64,000 nucleotides of DNA from Pseudonocardia acidicola. Its GTDB lineage: Bacteria > Actinomycetota > Actinomycetes > Mycobacteriales > Pseudonocardiaceae. A program made the position numbers and the translations under genes. Location of the stretch: the NCBI RefSeq assembly GCF_012911935.1, contig NZ_JAAXLA010000021.1, positions 1 through 64,000 of the forward strand. Direction: 5' to 3'. Shown here piece after piece: positions 43,874 through 52,002 of this stretch (the first letter of the stretch is position 1; each line of letters starts with the position of its first letter). The notes under the pieces are model-generated. The model was not told the DNA's origin and made no database searches. It saw only the letters and a list, made by a program, of their open reading frames with translations.

Positions 43874-44400
43874 GGGTCGTGCGCGGTGAGTCGTGCTCCA
43901 GCACCACTCACCGCGCACGGGTAGCGGTAGCTGCGGTCGTGGACCCGGAGATGCCGATGCTGACCCTCGGGGACCTGGGGGTCGTCCGGTCGGTCGAGGT
44001 CAGGGCGGACGGGGCGGTGCGGGTGACGATCACCCCGACCTACTCCGGCTGCCCGGCCATCGAGGTCATGCGCGACGACCTGCGCGCCCGGCTGCACGCC
44101 GAGGGATTCACCGACGTCGAGGTCCGCACGGTGTTCTCCCCGCCGTGGAGCACCGACTGGATCAGCGACGAGGGCCGGCGCAAGCTCGCCGAGGCCGGTG
44201 TCGCCCCGCCCGGCCGGGTCGGCCCGCGCGCGGCCGGGCCGGTGCCGCTGACCCTCGACCCGCCGTCCACCCGGGTCCGCTGCCCGCGCTGCGGCTCGCC
44301 GGACACCGAGGAGCTCTCCCGGTTCGGGGCCACCGCCTGCACCGCGCTGCGCCGCTGCTCCGCCTGCCTGGAGCCCTTCGAGCACGTGAAGGAGATCTGA
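43867..44400 (+). CDS. paaD: PaaD, Fe-S assembly-type protein of the phenylacetyl-CoA epoxidase
   Basis: A 177-residue DUF59/MIP18-like protein. The N-terminal domain has VVDPEMPMLTLGDLGVVRSV and TPTYSGCPAIEVMRDDL. The C-terminal zinc-ribbon-like part has two cysteine pairs (RCPRCGSPDT and RRCSACLEPF). It is thought to help mature the iron centres of the PaaABCE complex. GTG 43867 overlaps the paaC end. The first 20 residues (VRGESCSSTTHRARV) are unlike the family, so an internal start near 43930 is possible. Confidence 0.9.
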   Translation: MVGVVRGESCSSTTHRARVAVAAVVDPEMPMLTLGDLGVVRSVEVRADGAVRVTITPTYSGCPAIEVMRDDLRARLHAEGFTDVEVRTVFSPPWSTDWISDEGRRKLAEAGVAPPGRVGPRAAGPVPLTLDPPSTRVRCPRCGSPDTEELSRFGATACTALRRCSACLEPFEHVKEI

Positions 44401-44403
44401 CCG

Positions 44404-45513
44404 GTGAGTGCGCCCGCCCCCACCACACGGCCGACCGGGCCGGCTTCCGGCGGCTTCCACGTGCTGCGCGTGGCCCAGGTCGAGCGGCTGTGCGACGACG
44501 CCGTCGCAGTCACCTTCGACATCCCCGAGCACCTGCGCGACGAGTACGCGTTCCGCGCGGGGCAGTACCTGACGTTGCGGCAGCGCCGCGACGGCACCGA
44601 CGAGCGCCGGTCCTACTCGATCTGCGCCCCCGAGGGGGCGGCCCCCCGGGTCGGGGTGCGCCGCGTCGAGGGCGGGCTGTTCTCCGAATGGCTGGTGGAC
44701 CGGCTCGAACCCGGCGACGAGATGGAGGTCGGCCGGCCTGCGGGCGGGTTCACCCCCGACCTCGCACCGGGCACCCACCACGGCCTGATCGCCGCCGGGT
44801 CGGGTATCACCCCGGTCATCTCGATCGCGGCGAGCGTGCTGGCCGCGCACCCCGACACCCGGGTCACGCTGCTGTACGGCAATCGGCGCACCGACACGGT
44901 GATGTTCACCGAGGAGCTCGCCGACCTGAAGAACGCCTACGGTCCACGGTTACAGCTGATCCACGTGCTGTCCCGGGAGCCGATGGAGGCCGAGATCTTC
45001 TCCGGCCGGCTCGACGCGGACAAGCTGCGCCTGCTGCTCGGTGCGCTGGTGGACGTCGAGGAGGTTGACCACTGGTGGCTGTGCGGGCCGCTGGGCCTGA
45101 CGACCGCCGCGGTCGACGTGCTCACCGGGTTCGGCGTCGACAAGCGCAGGGTGCACCGCGAGCTGTTCTACGTCGGCGAACCGCCGCCGGAGCCGGCCCG
45201 CCACCGCGACGACGGCGACGCCGGCCCGGGCCCCGATGCCGCCGAGGTCACGGTGATCCTCAACGGCCGGGCCACCACGATGACCCTGCCCCGCGGGGTC
45301 CCGGTGCTCGACGCCGCGCAGAAGGTCCGCGGCGACCTGCCGTTCGCCTGCAAGGGCGGGGTGTGCGGGACCTGCCGGGCCCAGGTCACGGCCGGTGAGG
45401 TGCGGATGCGCCGCAACTTCGCGCTGGAGGACGAGGAGGTCGCGGCCGGGTTCGTGCTGACCTGCCAGTCGCTGCCCGTCTCGGACACCGTGACGGTGGA
45501 CTACGACACCTGA
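44404..45513 (+). CDS. paaE: Phenylacetyl-CoA epoxidase reductase subunit
   Basis: A 369-residue three-domain reductase. The FAD domain has FRAGQYLTLRQRRDGTDERRSYSI, the NADPH domain has GLIAAGSGITPVISIAASVL, and the C-terminal plant-type [2Fe-2S] ferredoxin has CKGGVCGTCRAQV plus the distant Cys in LTCQS. It carries electrons from NADPH to the PaaA di-iron site. GTG 44404 lies 3 nt after paaD. This ends the operon; the thioesterase, thiolase and 3-hydroxyacyl-CoA dehydrogenase of the pathway are not in the window. Confidence 0.95.
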   Translation: MSAPAPTTRPTGPASGGFHVLRVAQVERLCDDAVAVTFDIPEHLRDEYAFRAGQYLTLRQRRDGTDERRSYSICAPEGAAPRVGVRRVEGGLFSEWLVDRLEPGDEMEVGRPAGGFTPDLAPGTHHGLIAAGSGITPVISIAASVLAAHPDTRVTLLYGNRRTDTVMFTEELADLKNAYGPRLQLIHVLSREPMEAEIFSGRLDADKLRLLLGALVDVEEVDHWWLCGPLGLTTAAVDVLTGFGVDKRRVHRELFYVGEPPPEPARHRDDGDAGPGPDAAEVTVILNGRATTMTLPRGVPVLDAAQKVRGDLPFACKGGVCGTCRAQVTAGEVRMRRNFALEDEEVAAGFVLTCQSLPVSDTVTVDYDT

Positions 45514-45547
45514 GGCCGCGGCCGCCGGTCCCGATCGGGCGAGACGG

Positions 45548-46537
45548 TCAGCTCGAGCGGGCCGGACGGGCCGCCGTCCCGGGCAGCGGCGTCCGGGCCG
45601 GCCGGCCCGCGAGGACGTCGAGCACGTTGTCCACGGCGAGGTCGACCATCGCGGCCCGGGTCGTGACGGTGGCCGAGCCGATGTGCGGCAGCGCGACGAT
45701 GCGGCCCTCGGCGCGCAGGGCCGCGACGTCCTCGCCGAGCGGCTCGTGGTCGAACACGTCCAGACCGGCGGAGTGGATCTCCCCGTCGCGCAGCGCGGCG
45801 AGCAGCGCCGCGAAGTCGACGACGGGCCCGCGGGCGGTGTTCACCAGCGTCGCGGTGGGCTTCATCAGCTTCAGCGCCGCGGCGTCGATCAGGTGCCGGG
45901 TCTGATCGGTCAGCGGGGTGTGCAGGGTGACGACGTCGGACTCGGCGAGCAGCGTCGGCAGGTCCACCTCCACGCTGGTGTCGTCCGGGTCGACCGCCCG
46001 CCCGCGGTGGCGCAGCACGGCCATCCCGAAGCCGCGGGCGCGGCGGGCCACGGCGCGGCCGATCTCGCCGTAGCCGACGATGCCGAGCGTCGTCCCGTAC
46101 ACGTCCAGGCCGAGGAAGTCGCCCAGCCGGAAGGCGTCCCACTCGCCGGCGAGCAGGGTGTCGCGGGCACTGCCGAGCCGCCGCCGCGCCATCAGGATCA
46201 GAGCGAACGCGAGGTCGGCGACGGTCTCGGCGAGCGTGCCCGGGGTGTGGGTGACGACGACACCGCGCTGGGCCGCGGCGGCCTCGTCGACCCGGTCGAA
46301 GCCCACGCTGGTCAGTGCGACCACCTGCAGCGACGGCCCCGCGGCGTCCAGCAGCGCGCCGTCGACCCGGTCGCTGCCCAGGCACACGATGCCGTGCGCG
46401 CCGCCGGCGAGTGCCCGCAGCTCGGCCGGGGTGGGGACCGTGGTGCCGGTGAAGGCGGTGACCTCGACGTGTTCGGCCAGCCGGGCCGGGCCGTTCCCGG
46501 GCAGATCGGGACGGGTGATCAGCACGCGGCAGGTCAT
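45548..46537 (-). CDS. D-isomer specific 2-hydroxyacid dehydrogenase
   Basis: A 329-residue NAD(P)H-linked dehydrogenase of the glyoxylate/hydroxypyruvate reductase type. The dinucleotide loop is TLGIVGYGEIGRAVARRARGFG. The catalytic triad is visible as Arg in NTARGPVVDFAALL, Glu in LDVFDHEPLGED and His in VALPHIGSAT. The substrate is not clear. ATG 46537 follows CGAGGAG. It is convergent with paaE, 34 nt apart, and not part of the paa operon. Confidence 0.88.
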   Translation of the reverse strand: MTCRVLITRPDLPGNGPARLAEHVEVTAFTGTTVPTPAELRALAGGAHGIVCLGSDRVDGALLDAAGPSLQVVALTSVGFDRVDEAAAAQRGVVVTHTPGTLAETVADLAFALILMARRRLGSARDTLLAGEWDAFRLGDFLGLDVYGTTLGIVGYGEIGRAVARRARGFGMAVLRHRGRAVDPDDTSVEVDLPTLLAESDVVTLHTPLTDQTRHLIDAAALKLMKPTATLVNTARGPVVDFAALLAALRDGEIHSAGLDVFDHEPLGEDVAALRAEGRIVALPHIGSATVTTRAAMVDLAVDNVLDVLAGRPARTPLPGTAARPARSS

Positions 46538-46608
46538 GGCGCTCCTCGGCAGGGACGGCGGGGACGGCGGGGACGCCCCATTCAACCCGGCCGTCGTGCC
46601 CGCAGCGC

Positions 46609-47019
46609 TCACCCGCCCGGGCCGGCCAGCAGCGGGATGAGGACGGCGCCGGTCGCCAGGTGCATCGCGGCCAGCGCGATCCCCGCGGCGAGGGTCAGGG
46701 CCGCGCTGAGCGGACTGAGCAGCGACACCACCAGCAGGCCGACCGCGACGACCGTCCAGATCCGGCGCGGCCGGTCGACGGTCCGTTCCAGCAGCGCGAG
46801 CAGCGCCCATCCGGCCAGGCCGGCGAGCAGCGCGGAACCCGCGACGGCGGCGGCCCCGACGGATCGGATGGCGCCCCCGGCCACGACGTCGAGGTCGACC
46901 CCGGCGACCGGGCCGGCGAGCGCCCAGACCGCGAGCGCGGCGACCGGAGCAGCCGCCACGACGAGCGCGCGCCGCAGGATCGGGTGGGCCGGGATGGTCG
47001 GGATGGTCATCATGAACAT
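46609..47019 (-). CDS. Small four-helix membrane protein (DUF6069-like)
   Basis: A 136-residue protein with four predicted membrane helices (residues about 20-40, 48-75, 85-105 and 108-130). The segments VVAGGAIRSVGAAAVAGSAL and LATGAVLIPLLA fit the actinobacterial DUF6069 group, whose function is unknown. ATG 47019 follows AGAGGGGA by 6 nt; ATGs at 47010 and 47013 are alternatives. It precedes the dehydrogenase on the same strand by 70 nt and could be co-transcribed with it. Confidence 0.7.
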   Translation of the reverse strand: MFMMTIPTIPAHPILRRALVVAAAPVAALAVWALAGPVAGVDLDVVAGGAIRSVGAAAVAGSALLAGLAGWALLALLERTVDRPRRIWTVVAVGLLVVSLLSPLSAALTLAAGIALAAMHLATGAVLIPLLAGPGG

Positions 47020-47143
47020 GCGATTCCCCTCTCACGAGCGGACGCCACCCTGACCTGCAGCCGCCCGCCGGGGCATCGGCCGCGCGACCCGGCCGACCCC
47101 GACCGTCGTCGGACCGGGTACCGACTTCGGTCGGGGGTGTGCG

Positions 47144-47173
47144 TTGACCCCGGCGCGGCCCGCCGTGTACGAC
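47144..47173 (+). promoter_or_regulatory. Leaderless promoter of the LLM oxidoreductase gene
   Basis: TTGACC (47144-47149) and TACGAC (47168-47173) are separated by 18 bases, and the ATG follows 6 nt after the -10. Transcription would therefore begin at or very near the start codon. Confidence 0.55.
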
Positions 47174-47179
47174 CGCCTC

Positions 47180-48160
47180 ATGAAGATCGATGCCCGGCTC
47201 CGGGACGGTATGCGGTACGCGGCCGCCGACGCCCGCGTCGCCGAGGAGATCGGTTACGACGGCGCGTGGAACACCGAGAACCAGGCCGAGCCGTTCCTGC
47301 CACTGGCGCTGGCCGCTGAGCACACCGACCGCATCGAGCTGGGCCCGTCGGTGGCGATCGCCTTCGCCCGCACCCCGATGACCGTCGCCTATGCGGCGCT
47401 GGACCTGCAGCGCTACTCGGGCGGCCGGTTCGTCCTCGGGCTGGGCAGCCAGATCCGGCCGCACGTCGAGCGCCGGTTCTCGATGCCGTGGTCGCGACCC
47501 GCGGCCCGGATGCGCGAGTTCGTGGAGGCGCTGCGGGCGATCTGGTCGGCGTGGGAGACCGGGGAGCGCCTGGAACACCGCGGCGAGTTCTACACCCACA
47601 CCCTGATGACGCCGAACTTCACGCCGCCGCCCAATCCGTACGGGCCGCCGCGGGTGTTCCTCGCCGCCGTCGGCCCGCACATGCTGCGCACGACCGGCGA
47701 GGTGGCCGACGGGCTGCTCGCCCACCCCTTCATCACGGAGCGCTACCTGCGGGAGGTCGTCGTCCCGACCCTGACGCAGGCCCGCGGCACCCTCGACGGG
47801 TTCGAGATCGGCCTGTCGCCGTTCGTCGCACTCGATGACGCCGACGTCGAGGCGGTCCGCAGGCAGATCTCGTTCTACGGCTCCACCCCGGCGTACCGCC
47901 CGGTGCTCGAACTGCACGGCTGGGGCGAGCTGCAGACCGAGCTGAACCGGCTGTCCAAGCAGGGCCGCTGGGACGACATGGTGCCGCTGGTCGACGACGA
48001 GGTCCTGCACGCGATGTGCGTCGTCGGCACCCCGGCCGAGGTCGCGGCCGAGCTGCGCCGCCGCTATGCAGGGGTGGCGCAGCGCATCCGGTTCAACCGC
48101 CCGGGGGACACGCCGTCGCCGGATCGGTTCGCCGACCTGGTCGCCGCGCTCCGGGCCTGA
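47180..48160 (+). CDS. F420-dependent LLM-class oxidoreductase
   Basis: A 326-residue luciferase-like TIM-barrel enzyme that would use coenzyme F420 or flavin. Typical segments are EIGYDGAWNTENQAEPFLPL, IELGPSVAIAFARTPMTVAY, YSGGRFVLGLGSQIRPHVER and VFLAAVGPHMLRTTGEVADG. The C-terminal helix CVVGTPAEVAAELRRRYAGV matches the same family as the remnant at 34937-35101. Substrate unknown. ATG 47180 is chosen over TTG 47144 because the latter is part of a good -35 box and the ATG lies 6 nt after the -10. Confidence 0.85.
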   Translation: MKIDARLRDGMRYAAADARVAEEIGYDGAWNTENQAEPFLPLALAAEHTDRIELGPSVAIAFARTPMTVAYAALDLQRYSGGRFVLGLGSQIRPHVERRFSMPWSRPAARMREFVEALRAIWSAWETGERLEHRGEFYTHTLMTPNFTPPPNPYGPPRVFLAAVGPHMLRTTGEVADGLLAHPFITERYLREVVVPTLTQARGTLDGFEIGLSPFVALDDADVEAVRRQISFYGSTPAYRPVLELHGWGELQTELNRLSKQGRWDDMVPLVDDEVLHAMCVVGTPAEVAAELRRRYAGVAQRIRFNRPGDTPSPDRFADLVAALRA

Positions 48161-48187
48161 CCGCCCGCCGGATGCACCGCCGCCGGC

Positions 48188-48211
48188 GACCACCGACTTT
48201 CGTCGGTGGTC
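48188..48211. terminator. Perfect hairpin after the LLM oxidoreductase gene
   Basis: GACCACCGAC (48188-48197) and GTCGGTGGTC (48202-48211) form a perfect 10-bp stem with TTTC loop, 27 nt after the stop. The right arm contains GTG 48206, the longest start for the next gene, which makes that start doubtful. Confidence 0.6.
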
Positions 48212-48244
48212 GCTGCGGTCGCCCTGGTCCTACTCTCACCGGTC

Positions 48245-49423
48245 GTGGTCGGCCTGACGAGCTGCGACGCGGAACGGCCCCGGTGCTCGGGGCGCGCGAC
48301 CGCCCTGATCGTGGTGCTCGTCGCCGTGCTGGTCGCGCTCAACGTGTGCGGCCGGTACCACGCAGGCCGGGCCGGGGACATGCTCGGATTCGAGGCGGCC
48401 GTCGGGGTCGCCGGCGTCGCGCTGATGCCGCTGCTGCTGCGTCGCCCGGTCATCGGGGCGCTGGCCCTCGCCGCCCTCGCCGCGCTCTCCCCGGCGGCGA
48501 CCCCGCCGTCCACCGTGGGCACCCTGTACGTCGCCCAGTCGCGCCGGTTGCCGGCGGCCCTCGGGGTGGCGGCCGCCGGTGTCGCGGCGCACGCGATTCA
48601 GGGCTGGTGGCGCCCGCCCAGCGGGTTGTCCTACGCCTGGTGGCTGCTCCTGGTGGTGGTCGGCCACGCCGCGCTGGTCGCCGTCGGAGCGCTGGTGCAG
48701 GCCCGCCGGGCGCTCGTGGCGTCGCTGCGGGAGCGGGCCCGGCGGGCGGAGGCCGAACAGGGCCGCCGGGTCGCCGAGGCCCGGGCCGCCGAGCGCACCC
48801 GGATCGCCCGGGAGATGCACGACGTGCTGGCGCACCGGCTGTCCCTGGTGGCGACGTACGCGGGCGCGCTGGAGTACCGGCTGGACGCGCCGCCCGAGCA
48901 GATCGCCCACGCCGCGGGGGTGGTCCGCGCCGGCGTGCACCAGGCGCTCGACGAGCTCCGCCAGGTGATCGGCGTGCTGCGCGACGACCCCCATGGGACC
49001 CGCGACGACGACCACGATGCCGACCACCCGCAGCCCGTGCTGACCGACCTGCCGCGGCTCATCGACGAGTCCCGCGGCGCCGGCGCGCAGGTGCTGCTCG
49101 ACGACCGGGTGGCGGAACCCGCCGCCGTGCCCGGTGGGGCGGGCCGCACCGCCTACCGGATCGTGCAGGAGGCCCTGACCAACGCCCGCAAGCACGCCGC
49201 AGGCCAGCCGGTGCGGATCGCGCTGGACGGCGGCCCGGGGAGCGGCCTGGTCGTCGACATCCGCAACCCGCTGGCCCCGGCCGGCCCGTCCATCGCCCCG
49301 GGCTCGGGCACCGGGCTCGTCGGGCTCACCGAACGGGTGCAGCTGGCCGGCGGCCGGCTCGATCACGAGGTGACCCCGGCCGGTGAGTTCCGGCTGCGCG
49401 CCTTGCTGCCGTGGCCGGCGTGA
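48245..49423 (+). CDS. NarL-system sensor histidine kinase
   Basis: A 392-residue membrane histidine kinase. Four to five hydrophobic helices fill residues 15-155. The HisKA_3 dimerisation domain carries the phosphoacceptor His in RTRIAREMHDVLAHRLSLVA. The ATPase domain has AYRIVQEALTNARKHAAG (N box) and GSGTGLVGLTERVQLAGG (G box). I start it at GTG 48245, 8 nt after TACTCT (48231-48236); GTG 48206 is in frame but sits in a hairpin arm. The signal sensed is unknown. It overlaps its regulator by GTGA. Confidence 0.88.
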   Translation: MVGLTSCDAERPRCSGRATALIVVLVAVLVALNVCGRYHAGRAGDMLGFEAAVGVAGVALMPLLLRRPVIGALALAALAALSPAATPPSTVGTLYVAQSRRLPAALGVAAAGVAAHAIQGWWRPPSGLSYAWWLLLVVVGHAALVAVGALVQARRALVASLRERARRAEAEQGRRVAEARAAERTRIAREMHDVLAHRLSLVATYAGALEYRLDAPPEQIAHAAGVVRAGVHQALDELRQVIGVLRDDPHGTRDDDHDADHPQPVLTDLPRLIDESRGAGAQVLLDDRVAEPAAVPGGAGRTAYRIVQEALTNARKHAAGQPVRIALDGGPGSGLVVDIRNPLAPAGPSIAPGSGTGLVGLTERVQLAGGRLDHEVTPAGEFRLRALLPWPA

Positions 49424-50073
49424 CCGCCCCGGTCAGGGTTCTCATCGTCGACGACGACGCGCTGGTTCGCGCCGGGTTGACGATGATGCTCGACGGGGCT
49501 GCCGGCATCTGCGTGGTCGGCGAGGTGGGGGACGGCACGGACGTGCCCGCCGCCGTCGACGCGCTCGCCCCCGACGTCGTGCTGATGGACCTGCGGATGC
49601 CGCGGGTCGACGGGATCGCCGCCACCCGGCGGCTGCGCGCCCGGACGAAGCCGCCCGAGGTCGTCGTGCTGACCACGTTCGACGCCGACGAGAACGTGCT
49701 GCGCGCGTTGCGCGCCGGGGCCAGCGGCTTCCTGGTCAAGGACACCCCGCCGGCGGAGCTCGTCGGGGCGGTCCGGCGGGTGGCCGCGGGCGACCCGATG
49801 CTGTCCCCGCAGGTCACCCGCCGGCTGATGGACCGGGTGGCCACCGGCGCCGGGGACTACGAGCGCGCCCGGGCGGCCCTGGCCGCGCTGAGCCCCCGCG
49901 AGCACGACGTCGTCCTCTGCGTCGCCCGCGGCCGGGCCAACGCGGAGATCGCGGCCGAACTGGGGATGGGTGTCGCCACCGTGAAGGCGCACGTCTCGCA
50001 CATCCTGACCAAGCTCGATCTGGAGAACCGCACCCAGATCGCCCTGCTGGCACACGACGCCGACCTGATCTGA
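49420..50073 (+). CDS. NarL/LuxR-family response regulator
   Basis: A 217-residue response regulator. The receiver domain has VLIVDDDALVRAGL (acidic pocket), phosphoacceptor Asp in PDVVLMDLRMPRVDG, and the conserved Lys in GFLVKDTPP. The C-terminal LuxR helix-turn-helix is ALSPREHDVVLCVARGRANA then EIAAELGMGVATVKAHVSHI. GTG 49420 overlaps the kinase stop, making them a cognate pair. Targets are unknown. An upstream GTG at 49411 is in frame but less likely. Confidence 0.92.
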   Translation: MTAPVRVLIVDDDALVRAGLTMMLDGAAGICVVGEVGDGTDVPAAVDALAPDVVLMDLRMPRVDGIAATRRLRARTKPPEVVVLTTFDADENVLRALRAGASGFLVKDTPPAELVGAVRRVAAGDPMLSPQVTRRLMDRVATGAGDYERARAALAALSPREHDVVLCVARGRANAEIAAELGMGVATVKAHVSHILTKLDLENRTQIALLAHDADLI

Positions 50074-50153
50074 GCGATCCGGCGATCCGGCGATCCGGTG
50101 ACGATCCGCGGGACGTCACCCGGCGCCGGCGGCGCGGCACCCCGGACCGTCGT

Positions 50154-50159
50154 TACCGT
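50154..50159 (+). promoter_or_regulatory. Leaderless -10 box of the polytopic membrane protein
   Basis: TACCGT at 50154-50159 lies 6 nt before GTG 50166, the same spacing as TACGGT-GTG at 8327 and TAGCAT-ATG at 38639. Confidence 0.5.
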
Positions 50160-50165
50160 GGCGCG

Positions 50166-51515
50166 GTGCCGGCTCCTGATGCTGTGCGTCCCGCCCCGGT
50201 GTCGCGCCGGGCGTTGCGCTGGGATCTCGTCGCCGTCGGGAGTGCGGCCGTCCTCGTCGTCGTGGCCGCTCTCGTCGGCCGGGCACTGCTCGCCGCCGGG
50301 ATCGACATCTTCCTCGACTTCCCGCCGCTGCTGGCCTCCTGGCAGCCGCACATCGGGCCGGGCACCCCGATCGCGATCGTCACCGCTGCGGCGGTGGTGC
50401 TCCACGGGCCCGCGCTCGCGCAGCGGCTGAGCTGGGGGCGGATGCTGGCGGCGGGCTGGGCGGCCGCGGTGGTGTGGACGCTGTCGCTGGCGCTGGTCGA
50501 CGGCTGGCACGACGGCGTCGTCGGGCGGCTCACCAGCAACCAGGAGTACCTGCACGACGTGCCGCGGGTGACCGACATCGCGGAGATGCTGCGGACGTTC
50601 TCCGACCACATCCTCACCGACCGGCCCGGCTTCTGGACCACGCACGTCGGCGCGCACCCGCCCGGCGTGTTCCTGCTGTTCGTGTGGCTCGACCGGATCG
50701 GCCTGGGCGGCGGTGGCGCCGCGGGGATCGTCGTCATCCTCGTCGGCGCCTCGGCGTGCGCCGCGGTGGCGGTGGCGCTGCGCGCCCTGGGGGCCGAGGA
50801 CGTCGCGCGATCCGTGCTGCCGTTCGGCGTGCTGCTGCCCGGTGCCGTGTGGGTCGGGGTGTCGGCCGACGGAATGTTCGCGGGCGTGCTGGCCTGGGGG
50901 GTCGCGCTGCTCGCGGTCGGGGCGACGGCGGCGGGACGGCGGGCCGATCTCGCCGCGCTCGCCGGCGGCCTGCTGCTCGGCTACACGCTCTACCTGTCCT
51001 ACGGGCTGGCACTGGGCGGGTTGCTGCCGCTCGTCGTGCTGGGGGTGACACGGCGCCGGCGGGCCGCGGTGTTCGCCGTCGCCGGGGCTGCGACGGTCGG
51101 CGCTGCGTTCACCGCCGGCGGGTTCTGGTGGCTGACCGGCTACCGGGACGTCACGGTCATCTACGCGGCCAGCATCGCCGCGACCCGGCCCTACTGGTAC
51201 TTCGTGTGGGCCGACCTCGCGGCCGTGCTCTTCGCGATGGGCCCGGCCATGGTGGCCGGGCTGCGCCGGATGGCCGCGGCGCCGCGGGCCCTGCCGGTCG
51301 CGGTGGCGCTGCTCGCGGCCGCGGCGCTGGCCGCGATCCTCGCCGCCGACGTCTCCGGGTTCAGCAAGGGCGAGGTCGAGCGGATCTGGCTGCCGTTCGT
51401 GGTCTGGCTGACCCTGCCGTGTGCGTTGCTGCCGCGCGCGCAGGTGCGGGCCTGGCTGGCGGCGCAGGCGCTACTCGCGCTGGCCGTGAACCATCTGCTC
51501 TTCACCGTGTGGTGA
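50166..51515 (+). CDS. Polytopic membrane protein, glycosyltransferase-C-like
   Basis: A 449-residue protein with about 10-12 membrane helices. The periplasmic-type loop after TM3-4 contains RVTDIAEMLRTFSDHILTDR and TTHVGAHPPGVFLLFVWLDR, the kind of acidic/aromatic loop seen in GT-C mannosyltransferase-like proteins of actinobacteria. The sequence ends FSKGEVERIWLPFVVWLTLP. I would not assign a donor or acceptor. GTG 50166 is supported by the leaderless box. Its last 45 nt overlap the end of a convergent membrane-protein gene. Confidence 0.7.
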   Translation: MPAPDAVRPAPVSRRALRWDLVAVGSAAVLVVVAALVGRALLAAGIDIFLDFPPLLASWQPHIGPGTPIAIVTAAAVVLHGPALAQRLSWGRMLAAGWAAAVVWTLSLALVDGWHDGVVGRLTSNQEYLHDVPRVTDIAEMLRTFSDHILTDRPGFWTTHVGAHPPGVFLLFVWLDRIGLGGGGAAGIVVILVGASACAAVAVALRALGAEDVARSVLPFGVLLPGAVWVGVSADGMFAGVLAWGVALLAVGATAAGRRADLAALAGGLLLGYTLYLSYGLALGGLLPLVVLGVTRRRRAAVFAVAGAATVGAAFTAGGFWWLTGYRDVTVIYAASIAATRPYWYFVWADLAAVLFAMGPAMVAGLRRMAAAPRALPVAVALLAAAALAAILAADVSGFSKGEVERIWLPFVVWLTLPCALLPRAQVRAWLAAQALLALAVNHLLFTVW

Positions 51516-52001
51516 CGGCGCCGCGGAGACCCGGCCGGCATGCGCGGCCCGGCCGAGCCGCACCGCGTAGAGCGCGGCGGAGATCGCGAACATGGCGGCC
51601 ACGAGCAGCAGCCAGCGCGCGAGATAGGGCTGTTGGGTCAGGCCGCTGGCCGCCGTGAAGGTGGCCTCGCCCTGGCGGATGATTCCCGGGAAGAACAGCA
51701 GGAACGTCAGCCCGGCGCCCAGCGCCGGCACCCGGACGTAGTTGACGACGGGGACCCGGCGGGGGCGGGCGGGCGCCGTCAGCGGCCGGGCCGCCCGGTC
51801 GGCCAGTGCGTAGAGCGGGAACAGCACCAGATCGTGCCCGATCACCGCGCCGGCGAACCAGATGAGGACCCAGGGCCACGACGGGTCCGCGCCGACCCGG
51901 AAGGCGGCGTAGCCGGCGACCGCGAAGGCGGCCAGCAGCACCAGCAGGTGCAGCGGGTTGGCCCCGTAGAAGGCCCGGGCGGAGGCGACGACGCGGTGCA
52001 T
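51471..52001 (-). CDS. Hypothetical four-helix membrane protein
   Basis: An unrecognised 176-residue protein with about four helices (residues 15-35, 42-65, 95-112 and 128-148). VIGHDLVLFPLYALADR includes a His and Asp in a membrane helix. It begins one base after the stop of the molybdopterin oxidoreductase gene, so it belongs to that operon and may be an accessory membrane partner. The C-terminal 20 residues overlap the convergent gene. Confidence 0.7.
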   Translation of the reverse strand: MHRVVASARAFYGANPLHLLVLLAAFAVAGYAAFRVGADPSWPWVLIWFAGAVIGHDLVLFPLYALADRAARPLTAPARPRRVPVVNYVRVPALGAGLTFLLFFPGIIRQGEATFTAASGLTQQPYLARWLLLVAAMFAISAALYAVRLGRAAHAGRVSAAPSPHGEEQMVHGQRE

Positions 52002-52002
52002 C

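Noticed and set aside
44456..44468. Second parS candidate with a CACGTG core
   Set aside because: Only the central six bases match; the flanking bases do not fit the 16-bp parS, and the site is inside the paaE coding region.
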